This document shows, one piece after another, positions 1 through 6,934 of a DNA stretch of 8,293 bases. Position 1 is the stretch's first letter; every line of letters starts with the position of its first letter. The DNA lies in the NCBI GenBank assembly GCA_002396665.1, contig DGYJ01000023.1:21315-29607 (forward strand), read 5' to 3'. Position numbers and translations under genes: made by a program. This stretch comes from Bdellovibrionaceae bacterium UBA5009. Its GTDB lineage: Bacteria > Bdellovibrionota > Bdellovibrionia > Bdellovibrionales > Bdellovibrionaceae. Under the pieces are notes generated by a model that did no database searches, was not told where the DNA came from, and was given only the letters and a program-made list of their open reading frames with translations.

Positions 1-463
1 GACGCTGGGTCTCTTTCAGCTGACGTTTGACTTCTTTTGTTTTAATAGACTCGCGTTTATCATGGGCTTTTTTACCGCGGACTAAGGCGATTTCAAGTTT
101 TACACGTCCACGTTTAAAATAAATTTTCAACGGAACACAAGAATATCCCTTTTCGCGAAGGGCTCCATAAATTTTTTGCAATTCATTGCGATTCAGTAAT
201 AGCTTTCGGAGTCGTTCAGGCTCGTGATTATTGTAGCTACTCGATTTGTAGGGACTGATATGGGCATTTTGTAAAAAAGCCTCATCACGCTGAAAGCTGA
301 TATAGGAATCTTTTAATTGCACATTTTTATCACGTAAAGACTTTACTTCGCTGCCAGTTAGCACGAGCCCGGCTTCATAGACTTCGATCACCTCGTAGTC
401 GAAGCGAGCCTTTTTGTTGTCCTGAATAAGTAAAATCCCATCGGATTTATGAGGAGAAGCCAT
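1..463 (-). CDS. smpB: SsrA-binding protein SmpB (3' end cut by window edge)
   Basis: SmpB binds the tRNA-like domain of tmRNA and brings it to stalled ribosomes for trans-translation. Translating the minus strand from the ATG at 463-461 gives 154 residues with no stop before the edge. Family hallmarks are visible: GSEVKSLR (37-44), the NAHISPY segment (66-72), HEPERLRKLLL (80-90), and GKKAHDKRE (130-138) followed by a lysine/arginine-rich tail that inserts along the mRNA path. SmpB proteins are usually about 150-160 residues, so only a few codons and the stop are missing. The start lies 9 nt after the rsmA stop. The upstream ATAGG is a weak ribosome binding site, so coupling to rsmA is likely. 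It is the last visible gene of the pal-to-smpB operon. Confidence 0.95.
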   Translation of the reverse strand, partial: MASPHKSDGILLIQDNKKARFDYEVIEVYEAGLVLTGSEVKSLRDKNVQLKDSYISFQRDEAFLQNAHISPYKSSSYNNHEPERLRKLLLNRNELQKIYGALREKGYSCVPLKIYFKRGRVKLEIALVRGKKAHDKRESIKTKEVKRQLKETQR

Positions 464-472
464 GGCCTATGA

Positions 473-1327
473 TTATTTGAATCCCAGCTCAAAGTAAAGA
501 CTTTCAATCTGAGCCAGCGATAATTCCTCGACTCGAGCTTGTACAGTCTTATTTTTTTCAAGCCAGGACTCAAGAATCGCACGCTGATCAAGATTCAAAA
601 ATTCACCAGAGGCTAGGTTCTTCTTTAAAAGTTTTCGCCGCTGGGACCAAGCCTGCTTTAAAAACTCGAAGTACTTTTGACGATCTTGAATGGCAGAATC
701 TTTTTGCACAAAAGACAAAACACGACTGGCGACACGCGGAGGCGGATTGAAATCCCTGGGCCCGGCCTCGCACACCGTTGAAATGGTCCAAAAACTTTGG
801 GCGACCATACTTAAAAAACCATAATCATCTGACTTTGGAGTTGCCCGAATTCGCTGCGCAACTTCTTTTTGAAACATCAGCACCATGGCTGAAAGCTGGG
901 GCTGATCCAAACTGCGATCAACCACAATTCGAGAAGAAATTTGATAGGGTAAATTACTGACAAGAACAATACGAGATGAATCCTTGTTCAAGGCTTTAGA
1001 GTCATCAAAAAATTTCTTAATATGCTGGGCCCAGTCCCACTGCAAAGCATCCGTGGACACCACATTCACTTGGCGTCCTTGCCAGTACTCGACCAAGCGA
1101 CCATCCAATTCAAGTGCTGTGTAAGGAAGGCCCCAACTGACAAGATGATCTGTCAAAGCCCCAGGGCCGGGGCCAATTTCAATAATTTCCGCAGGCTTAT
1201 TTTTTTGAACCTCGGAAAGAATTTTATCAACAACATGATCACTGACTAAAAAATTTTGGCCCAGGGATTTTTTCGTAAAAAATGGATGCTCTAAAAATTC
1301 CTTTAATCTTTCTTGAGTCGATTTCAA
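473..1327 (-). CDS. rsmA: 16S rRNA dimethyladenosine transferase RsmA (KsgA)
   Basis: RsmA uses S-adenosylmethionine to dimethylate two adjacent adenosines in the 3'-terminal hairpin of 16S rRNA, a late step of 30S subunit assembly. The 284-residue length is normal. Visible motifs are KKSLGQNFL (19-27), the SAM-binding loop EIGPGPG (50-56), acidic motif II ELD (73-75), D93, the catalytic motif IV NLPY (125-128), FNPPPRV (193-199) and a basic C-terminal region with QRRKLLKKNL (229-238). The start is TTG at 1327-1325, because no in-frame ATG lies nearby. It overlaps the tsaD stop in the four bases TTGA, and AAGG sits 6 nt upstream inside tsaD. Translation is therefore probably coupled to tsaD. 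The function is secure, and the TTG start is well supported by geometry. Confidence 0.97.
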   Translation of the reverse strand: MKSTQERLKEFLEHPFFTKKSLGQNFLVSDHVVDKILSEVQKNKPAEIIEIGPGPGALTDHLVSWGLPYTALELDGRLVEYWQGRQVNVVSTDALQWDWAQHIKKFFDDSKALNKDSSRIVLVSNLPYQISSRIVVDRSLDQPQLSAMVLMFQKEVAQRIRATPKSDDYGFLSMVAQSFWTISTVCEAGPRDFNPPPRVASRVLSFVQKDSAIQDRQKYFEFLKQAWSQRRKLLKKNLASGEFLNLDQRAILESWLEKNKTVQARVEELSLAQIESLYFELGFK

Positions 1328-2379
1328 ACTTTACCTTCGCTTTGCTGAATAAAATCCTGGGGATCCATTTCTGGAGATGGTCCAACGCTAACACCTGAAC
1401 TTTCACCCTTATTCAGTCGAAGAATCCCAGCATAACCAATCATTGCCGCATTGTCCGTGCAAAAACGAAGGGGCGGAATTTGCAGCAAATATTTTTTTCT
1501 TTTTGCCAAATCTTCGGCTTTAGCGCGCAACCTCGAATTCGCAGCAACCCCACCAGTGATAACAATTTTTTTAATTTTAAATTTCTTTGCCGCCAAATCC
1601 AACTTGTGGATCAAGGCATCGACCACGGCCTCTTGGTACGAGGCACACAAATGTGAAATTTCAGTTTTCACTTTTTCTGGTCCAAGCTCTTGCAAAAGTC
1701 GCTGCGCCGAGGACTTGAGTCCCGAAAAGCTCATATCAAAACTTTTGTCATTTTGAAGTCCCCGCGGAAAATCAAATTTTGAAACATCCCCTGGGCGTGA
1801 AAGCTGATCAACCTTTGCTCCACCTGGAAATCCAAGCCCTGCCATCTTGGCAAACTTGTCAAAGGCTTCACCTGCAGCATCATCCTTTGTCATACCTAGA
1901 ATTTCGTATTTTCCCTGGCCATGGACTAAATACAAACTGGTGTGACCGCCACTGACGGCCAAGGCGATAAAGGGTTCTGACAAGTCAAAAGCAGGTTGAA
2001 ATTTTTCGTCACGTAAAAATGGAGCAAGAAGATGGCCTTCCAGATGATTGACGCCAATCCAAGGTTTTTTATAAACAAGGGCCAAGGTCTTCACAGTCAC
2101 AAGACCAACAATCAAAGCCCCAATCAAACCGGGCCGATTCGTCACTGCGAAACCATCAATATCATTCCACTCATGATTTGAATTTTTTAATGTGCTTTCG
2201 ATCAAAGGCAAAAGATGAATACTATGATTTCTTGAAGCAATCTCTGGGACAATTCCACCATAGGGTTCGTGTTCAGGATCTTGATGGGCAGAATTCAAAG
2301 CATAAACCGTACCGTCGATTCCGACAATGGACACAGAAGTGTCATCACAGCTGGTTTCAACGGCCAATATTTTTTTCAT
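1324..2379 (-). CDS. tsaD: tRNA N6-threonylcarbamoyladenosine transferase TsaD
   Basis: TsaD (YgjD/Gcp, Kae1 family, ASKHA fold) transfers the threonylcarbamoyl group from TC-AMP to A37 of ANN-decoding tRNAs, working with TsaB and TsaE. The 351-residue length is typical. Visible motifs are ETSCDDTS (8-15), the metal-binding HLEGH with H112 and H116, SGGHTSL (143-149), the DDAAGEAFDK segment (166-175), the nucleotide loop GGVAANSRLR (276-285), and D309 in CTDNAA as the third metal ligand. The protein is complete, with no missing key residue. The ATG at 2379-2377 begins 2 nt after the cpoB-like stop with only a poor Shine-Dalgarno sequence, so coupling is likely. Downstream it overlaps rsmA by 4 nt. 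TsaB and TsaE are not in the window. Confidence 0.97.
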   Translation of the reverse strand: MKKILAVETSCDDTSVSIVGIDGTVYALNSAHQDPEHEPYGGIVPEIASRNHSIHLLPLIESTLKNSNHEWNDIDGFAVTNRPGLIGALIVGLVTVKTLALVYKKPWIGVNHLEGHLLAPFLRDEKFQPAFDLSEPFIALAVSGGHTSLYLVHGQGKYEILGMTKDDAAGEAFDKFAKMAGLGFPGGAKVDQLSRPGDVSKFDFPRGLQNDKSFDMSFSGLKSSAQRLLQELGPEKVKTEISHLCASYQEAVVDALIHKLDLAAKKFKIKKIVITGGVAANSRLRAKAEDLAKRKKYLLQIPPLRFCTDNAAMIGYAGILRLNKGESSGVSVGPSPEMDPQDFIQQSEGKV

Positions 2380-2381
2380 TC

Positions 2382-3071
2382 TTATTTCAAACTTTTCAAG
2401 CGCACTTTCGAGCGGCGCGCCTCATCGCCATTGGGAAAGCGAGAAATGGCCTCTTGATAAAAAGATTTTGCATCTTCTTTCATTCCCAACTCTTGAAAGC
2501 ACACGCCAATCTTATAGGTAGCATCTGCGAAATTTTTACCTTTGGGGGATTGATCACGATATTTTTGATATTCGATGATGGCGGCCTTCCAATCTTTTTG
2601 CGCAAACAAATCCTGGGCCAAGTCATAGGGGTTTTTTGCCGCCGCGGCAGAAGCAGCTTTAGCTTTTTGCGAAGATTCTTGTGCTTCTTTAGCGCTGGCT
2701 TCTGCCTTTGCATGGGCAAGTTCATTTTGAAGTTGAATAATTTGCGCTTCTAATTTGGTCAAAGCCTCTTGATAAATTTGCATTTTTCGATTCACGTCTT
2801 GTAATGAATCGTTTTGTACCTTTTGCTTTCGATCTACATCTGAATCTGTGCGATTGATTTTATTTTCAATATTTTCAACTCGCCCATTCAGGTAGCGCAT
2901 TTGTTCTTCGAGATCAGAAAAACGATTGCCCGTATCAGCAGTATTTTTTTGCAGAGAAACAACTTGCTGCTGAAGAACTTGTTTTTGTTCCACATCTTTC
3001 ACTTCATTTCGCGTTTTAAGACAGCCAGAAAAAAGAAAAGAAATTGTCGCCATCAAAAGAAAAAACTTCAT
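2382..3071 (-). CDS. cpoB: YbgF/CpoB-like Tol-Pal system lipoprotein with coiled coil and TPR repeats
   Basis: CpoB/YbgF coordinates peptidoglycan synthesis with Tol-Pal-driven outer-membrane constriction at division. This 229-residue protein has an N-terminal hydrophobic stretch ending in the lipobox LFSGC (13-17), which predicts a lipid-modified C17. The E. coli protein is instead a soluble periplasmic one. A heptad-rich coiled coil runs from about 27 to 130, as in the CpoB trimerisation region. An Ala/Lys linker (about 123-146) leads to TPR-like repeats at about 147-229 (NPYDLAQDLFAQKDWKAAI, then the classical TYKIGVCFQELGMKEDAKSFY). The ATG overlaps the previous stop as ATGA, with GAGG 5 nt upstream. 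Linkage to pal supports the assignment. A generic TPR lipoprotein is the alternative. Confidence 0.85.
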   Translation of the reverse strand: MKFFLLMATISFLFSGCLKTRNEVKDVEQKQVLQQQVVSLQKNTADTGNRFSDLEEQMRYLNGRVENIENKINRTDSDVDRKQKVQNDSLQDVNRKMQIYQEALTKLEAQIIQLQNELAHAKAEASAKEAQESSQKAKAASAAAAKNPYDLAQDLFAQKDWKAAIIEYQKYRDQSPKGKNFADATYKIGVCFQELGMKEDAKSFYQEAISRFPNGDEARRSKVRLKSLK

Positions 3072-3370
3072 AGAACCTCGCCTGTTTTTTGCCGAATCAG
3101 CCGGGACGAATTTTCTGCTTTTTCGGCTGATATTCTAGATTTTTGAAAGAAAGATTTAGCCTGGGCCCAATCCTTTTCACGATAATAATACTGACCCTGT
3201 TTATAAAAATTCTCGGCCTGATGCCAAAGCCCTGGGGAATAACGTGCGGCTTGCACATCCCGAGCGGCCTCTAATGCAGCACGAGCCAGGGTGTAATCAT
3301 CCACTGGCTCGGGAATTGTTTGACATGAAAAAAGTAATAAAGAAGCGAAAAGGAGGAATAAAAATTTCAA
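3068..3370 (-). CDS. small DUF4398-like lipoprotein
   Basis: This is a 100-residue predicted lipoprotein. A hydrophobic signal (1-15) ends in the lipobox LLFSC with C16 as the acylated cysteine. The mature part is helical, with TLARAALEAARDVQAARYSP (about 27-46) followed by an LWHQAENFYKQGQYYYREKDWAQA stretch (48-71). This resembles the DUF4398 pattern of two alanine-rich, TPR-like helices. The precise function is unknown. Its place between pal and the cpoB-like gene suggests an accessory role at the outer membrane or peptidoglycan. The start is TTG at 3370-3368. A very strong AGGAGGAG lies 5-6 nt upstream in the 18-nt gap after pal, and no ATG fits. The stop overlaps the next gene as ATGA. 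Confidence 0.8.
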   Translation of the reverse strand: MKFLFLLFASLLLFSCQTIPEPVDDYTLARAALEAARDVQAARYSPGLWHQAENFYKQGQYYYREKDWAQAKSFFQKSRISAEKAENSSRLIRQKTGEVL

Positions 3371-3374
3371 ATGA

Positions 3375-3382
3375 CTCCTCCT
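3375..3382 (-). promoter_or_regulatory. strong Shine-Dalgarno AGGAGGAG deciding a TTG start
   Basis: On the minus strand, AGGAGGAG ends a few bases before the TTG at 3370-3368. The AGGAGG core is separated from the TTG by 6 nt, which is ideal spacing. It identifies the TTG as the start of the DUF4398-like lipoprotein and would offset the weaker start codon. Confidence 0.75.
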
Positions 3383-3388
3383 GAAAAA

Positions 3389-3898
3389 TTACTGACCAAC
3401 TGGTAAAAAGTTAGCGCGACGATTTTTCGCCCAAGCTGCATCATTTTCTGCTGGATCCAATGGTTTTTCTTCGCCATAGCTAATGGTCGCTAAACGCTCA
3501 GCAGGAATTCCCAAACTGATCATATAATTTTTAACTGCATTGGCACGACGCTCGCCCAAGGCCACATTGTATTCGATGGATCCACGGGAATCTGTGTGAC
3601 CTTCGATTTGCACTTTTACTTTTGCATTTGTTTTCATCCAATCGGCATTGCCTTGGATTGTTTTGCGAGCATCATTTGACAAATTGGCTTTGTCATATTC
3701 GAACTGAACAGTTTTCAAACCAGCGATATTACCGCTGTCAGAACCTGCAGGATCGAAATTCATGGCTGTAGAATCAATAGCCGGAGCTTCCGTTGATGTT
3801 GAAGGCGTTTGTTGGCCAGCATCGGGTTGAGCTTGTTTACTTTTACAACCGACCATTGCCACAAGAACTGCAGAGATTAAAATAATATGACGAATCAT
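3389..3898 (-). CDS. pal: peptidoglycan-associated lipoprotein Pal
   Basis: Pal anchors the outer membrane to peptidoglycan and is the target of TolB in the Tol-Pal constriction machine. The 169-residue product has a signal ending in MVGC (15-18) with C18 predicted to be acylated, then a Ser/Thr/Pro/Ala-rich linker (20-60). The OmpA_C domain follows at about 62-165: VQFEYDKANL (64-73), IEGHTDSRGSIEYN (98-111), GERRANAVKNY (115-125) and KNRRANF (158-164). D103 and R118 match the family's diaminopimelate-binding residues. The ATG at 3898-3896 is preferred over an in-frame upstream ATG at 3955, because AAAGGAG sits 5 nt before it and the signal peptide begins there. The longer form would also read through the predicted promoter. 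tolQ, tolR, tolA and tolB are not in the window. Confidence 0.96.
   Translation of the reverse strand: MIRHIILISAVLVAMVGCKSKQAQPDAGQQTPSTSTEAPAIDSTAMNFDPAGSDSGNIAGLKTVQFEYDKANLSNDARKTIQGNADWMKTNAKVKVQIEGHTDSRGSIEYNVALGERRANAVKNYMISLGIPAERLATISYGEEKPLDPAENDAAWAKNRRANFLPVGQ
3856..3883 (+). promoter_or_regulatory. candidate promoter of the protease-propeller-barrel gene
   Basis: TTGCCA (3856-3861, 5 of 6 matches to the -35 consensus), a 16-nt spacer and TAAAAT (3878-3883, 5 of 6 matches to the -10) form a good plus-strand promoter within the signal-peptide codons of pal. The predicted start is near 3890. That excludes the ATG at 3887 and fits the ATG at 3938. It faces the pal promoter. Confidence 0.45.
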
Positions 3899-3927
3899 GG
3901 TGACTCCTTTTTGTTTTACAGAGTAAA

Positions 3928-3955
3928 ACTTTATTGCATGCCATTTGAATGTCAA
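3928..3955 (-). promoter_or_regulatory. sigma70-type promoter of the pal operon
   Basis: Reading the minus strand, a perfect -35 TTGACA (3955-3950) is followed by a 16-nt spacer and a -10-like TAAAGT (3933-3928), which has 4 of 6 consensus matches. Transcription would start near 3921 and give a leader of about 23 nt containing the pal ribosome binding site AAAGGAG (3910-3904). It overlaps the start codon of the plus-strand gene at 3938. Confidence 0.65.
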
Positions 3956-6859
3956 AGAGTTTTAATTATTAGTTTTTTCTTCTTCGTCTTTTCGTTTTCG
4001 AAGGTCCAGGCCTTTGAAGTCTCTCCAGATAAGAAATTTATCGTTATTCATACACCCCACTTCCAGGTGATTGTTAATGCCAAGCAGCAGGAATTGGGAC
4101 AGTATTACAGTAAATATCTCGAGGTCTCCTACGATTTTCTAAAAAATTACTTTTCACAAATGCCCGAATCAACCACTGTCATTTTGAATGACAAAACAGA
4201 TTCAGCCAATGGTTATGCAACCCGAGTTCCATACCCTCACATCATGCTATATCCCGTTTTGCCTAGCGCCACCGACAGCTTGGGCGAAACTGGTCACTGG
4301 CCCCTAGAGCTCGCGACCCATGAGTACACTCACATACTTAATTTTGAAGCGGGCCCGGGACTTGTTGGTTTTTTAAGAAATATTTTTGGAAATGTCATGG
4401 CTCCAAATATTTTGCTTCCGAATTGGTGGAAGGAAGGCCTTGCAGTACAAATGGAAACATCCGTGGGATCCCATGGACGATTAAGATCTGTCTATCAAGA
4501 TGCTGCCCTTCGCGCGATTCATATTGATAAAAGATTAAGTGATTTTGACATTGCAGAAATTAACGAAAACATTCCCACTTGGCCTGAAGGCATGCGTTCC
4601 TATTTATTTGGATCATTGATGTGGAGTCAAATCGTCGCTGATCAAAGTGCTGATGTTATCGATAAGTTGAATCAACGCCATGGCAGTCGTGTGCCCTATT
4701 TTCTGAATGGCGCGGCCAAAAGTTTCCTAGGGCAAAGTTATGGGTCTGAATACAACAAAGTGATTGAACAGCTTGAGATCCGACTGAATGACCAATTGAG
4801 TACGCTTGGCAAGTTGCGCCCTACAAAGAGCGAAACCATATTGCCAGAAATCAAATACAGCTCGGCCCCGTCCGTCAGCCCCAACGGAAAATTTTTGGCA
4901 ACAATTACGGTCGATGCTAAAAATGATCGATCGGTACAAATTTATGCAAAAAATGATTCCAATAATTTTCTGAACGCAAAATTAGCCAGTGAAGCCACCG
5001 AATCCCAAGAGCCTTCTCCTCAATCAAAAATATATGATGCCCCGGCCGGAGGAAGTATTCACAGGGTTGTGTGGACACCGGACTCGCAAAAAATTGTCTA
5101 TGACAAAATTGATCGAGCAAACCCGATTGATAGTTTTTCTGACCTTTATATTTATGATATAAAAAATAAAAAGACTGACCAATTAACTACGGCACAAAGA
5201 GCCCGCGAACCCGCTATTTCGCCGGATGGAAATGATATCGCCTTTGTTCTGCTTGGCCCATCAAAAACTGGCTTGGCCTTGCTGAATCTAAAAACGAAAA
5301 AAGTTGAGCTTTTAAAAACCTTTGCTTTAGGAGAAAGGGCTTCCTATCCAACTTTTTTAAATTCAGATCGGATCCTGTTTTCCCTAAGAACAATCAAGGG
5401 CGATGAAAAAATTTATACTTTGGATTTAAAATCACAAAAACTAGAAAAGCATTTTTCTGAATATCCAAACGCTAGATTCCCCCAAGTTACTTCAGAAGGG
5501 ATTTATTTTACTTCTTCAAAAAATGGAATTCACAATATTTATTTAAGCAGCTTAGATTTTCAAAAGATCAAACCAATCACTCACACGCTGACCAGCTTTC
5601 TGACTTTTTCCGTCGACAGTACAACAAAAGATATTTATGCCACAGAGATCACACCCAACGGCCCTAAAATTTCTTGGATCGCACAAAAGAATTTTCTAGC
5701 TCCAAACGCCCAACTGCCAGTTGTTAAATCTTTACTAGAAGATCGCTACAAAGACCGAGAAATTCCAGAGGTCCCAAAAGAAAATTATCCCACAGAAGAA
5801 TATTCGTCATGGAATCAACTGGGGCCCCACTATTGGATTCCATTCCTTTCGACTTCTAGCCAAGGCCAAGGTGTTTTGTTTCAAGCCATGACTTCAGGCT
5901 TTGATCCTCTTAAGAAACACGCCTACGAATTGCAAGGCAGTTGGGATACTGGAATTCAAAAGCCCTCTTTTTCGGGATCTTACTTGAACAGTCAGTTTTG
6001 GACCAAATGGGGACTACAAGCCTTTCAAACAAATTCATATTTTGTCACGACAACAAATTCACTGACCAACACCGGTGGGCAAATCAGTCTTTATCCAAAT
6101 CTTTTCAGTTTAAGTCGTTATTTGAATGCGAGCCTGAGTTGGAAATATCTTTCCACAGATTTAAGTAACTCCACCAATGTCAAACGCACAGGCCCAGGCC
6201 TTGTTGTTGGATACGAAAATTATTCCATGGGCGGAGATCAAATTTCTCCGGAAGAGGGTTCAGCCTATTATGCTGGCGTTACCCATTATGTGCCCCAGGG
6301 GGAATACCTAAGTCACACTCAATATCTCGCGGGCCTGACGGCCTATTGGTCCAAATGGTTGCCAGAGCGCCATTCGATCATGGTCAAAATGAATAGCCTT
6401 TACACCCCGGAAGATATTTTATCCGTCTTAGGAGTTTCCACTTTATCACAAATGCCATTGCAAGATTCATCGGCCCCCAACTACGTCATGCGGGGATACA
6501 CCAATGGTCATTTTTTAGGTCGCACCATGGCCAATATGAATCTTGAATACCGCTTTCCAATTCGCAATATCTACCGAGGCTCAGGAACAGATCCATTATT
6601 TAGCCGCCGACTGCATGGGGCCATCGTTGCCGATGCACTCAGCCTAGAAGGCTTGGCCTATCGATCCGCAGATCAAGCATTTGAAAGTGTCTCGACAAAT
6701 AAATATTTCTTTTCCGCCGGGGCCGAGCTTCGCTTTGATATGACCCTGGGTTATGTCATCCCGATCACCTTCGTTGTTGGTGGCTACCAAGGATTAAGCG
6801 GAAGTTATGCCCCACCCACGCAATTGGGAATCACCATGCAAATTGGTGCGAAGTTTTAG
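3938..6859 (+). CDS. secreted metallopeptidase-like / TolB-like propeller / Omp85-type barrel fusion protein
   Basis: This 973-residue envelope protein has four visible parts. Residues 1-25 are a signal peptide (hydrophobic FFFFVF core, probable cut after VQA). Residues about 30-290 form a peptidase_MA/gluzincin-like domain with zinc motif HEYTH (128-132) and a likely third ligand E166 in NWWKEGLAV. Residues about 300-600 hold propeller repeats of the TolB/PD40 type: SVSPNGKFLATIT (312-324), WTPDSQKIVYDK (379-390), AISPDGNDIAFV (426-437), and weaker copies near 470, 515 and 558, suggesting six blades. Residues about 640-973 look like a beta-barrel, with the Omp85 signature MRGY (851-854), NLEYRFP (868-874) and terminal F973. 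It is probably an outer-membrane protein carrying a protease-propeller module, whose substrate is unknown. The ATG at 3938 is chosen because the signal peptide starts there, although its Shine-Dalgarno is poor. An in-frame ATG at 3887 is less likely. Confidence 0.8.
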   Translation: MPFECQRVLIISFFFFVFSFSKVQAFEVSPDKKFIVIHTPHFQVIVNAKQQELGQYYSKYLEVSYDFLKNYFSQMPESTTVILNDKTDSANGYATRVPYPHIMLYPVLPSATDSLGETGHWPLELATHEYTHILNFEAGPGLVGFLRNIFGNVMAPNILLPNWWKEGLAVQMETSVGSHGRLRSVYQDAALRAIHIDKRLSDFDIAEINENIPTWPEGMRSYLFGSLMWSQIVADQSADVIDKLNQRHGSRVPYFLNGAAKSFLGQSYGSEYNKVIEQLEIRLNDQLSTLGKLRPTKSETILPEIKYSSAPSVSPNGKFLATITVDAKNDRSVQIYAKNDSNNFLNAKLASEATESQEPSPQSKIYDAPAGGSIHRVVWTPDSQKIVYDKIDRANPIDSFSDLYIYDIKNKKTDQLTTAQRAREPAISPDGNDIAFVLLGPSKTGLALLNLKTKKVELLKTFALGERASYPTFLNSDRILFSLRTIKGDEKIYTLDLKSQKLEKHFSEYPNARFPQVTSEGIYFTSSKNGIHNIYLSSLDFQKIKPITHTLTSFLTFSVDSTTKDIYATEITPNGPKISWIAQKNFLAPNAQLPVVKSLLEDRYKDREIPEVPKENYPTEEYSSWNQLGPHYWIPFLSTSSQGQGVLFQAMTSGFDPLKKHAYELQGSWDTGIQKPSFSGSYLNSQFWTKWGLQAFQTNSYFVTTTNSLTNTGGQISLYPNLFSLSRYLNASLSWKYLSTDLSNSTNVKRTGPGLVVGYENYSMGGDQISPEEGSAYYAGVTHYVPQGEYLSHTQYLAGLTAYWSKWLPERHSIMVKMNSLYTPEDILSVLGVSTLSQMPLQDSSAPNYVMRGYTNGHFLGRTMANMNLEYRFPIRNIYRGSGTDPLFSRRLHGAIVADALSLEGLAYRSADQAFESVSTNKYFFSAGAELRFDMTLGYVIPITFVVGGYQGLSGSYAPPTQLGITMQIGAKF

Positions 6860-6866
6860 TTACAAA

Positions 6867-6892
6867 TACCCCCCATCAAAAAAACTACCCCC
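6867..6892 (+). repeat. two short TACCCCC direct repeats in the intergenic region
   Basis: TACCCCC occurs at 6867-6873 and again at 6886-6892, separated by an A-rich segment. Both are complementary to the GGGGGT at 6929-6934. The 78-nt gap holds these repeats and a candidate promoter. I see no stem-loop plus T-run terminator for the upstream gene. Confidence 0.5.
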
Positions 6893-6921
6893 TTGACAAA
6901 GGTCCTAGTCCTTCAAACAAT
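6893..6921 (+). promoter_or_regulatory. candidate promoter of the three-gene HEPN/MNT unit
   Basis: A perfect -35 TTGACA (6893-6898) is followed by 17 nt and AACAAT (6916-6921, 4 of 6 matches to TATAAT). The predicted start is near 6928, giving a leader of only about 10 nt that begins at the G-rich ribosome binding site. A near-palindrome, AAGG-TCCTAGT-CCTT, lies in the spacer and could be an operator, but it is short. Confidence 0.45.
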
Positions 6922-6928
6922 AGAGATT

Positions 6929-6934
6929 GGGGGT
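6929..6934 (+). promoter_or_regulatory. G-rich ribosome binding site GGGGGT
   Basis: GGGGGT resembles GGAGGT with one wobble position and ends 3 nt before the ATG at 6938. It selects that ATG over the upstream in-frame TTG at 6893, which is better explained as a -35 box. The tract is complementary to the C-tracts at 6868-6874 and 6887-6892. Confidence 0.5.

Noticed and set aside
2178..2753. Long plus-strand open frame (191 codons) opposite tsaD and the cpoB-like gene
   Set aside because: It is antisense to two well-supported genes, and its product is rich in Phe, His and Arg with no domain pattern. It is an artefact of lysine-rich codons on the other strand.
3887..3937. Upstream ATG (3887) for the protease-propeller-barrel gene
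   Set aside because: It lies before the predicted transcription start (about 3890), overlaps the pal start codon and adds 17 residues that do not look like part of a signal peptide.
3899..3955. Extended N-terminus of Pal starting at the ATG at 3955
   Set aside because: The added residues spoil the signal peptide, overlap the predicted promoter and lack a ribosome binding site. The ATG at 3898 has AAAGGAG at ideal spacing.
4727..5120. Two minus-strand open frames (67 and 70 codons) inside the barrel-protein gene
   Set aside because: They are opposite a continuous coding frame with domain matches, and neither shows a ribosome binding site or recognisable motif.
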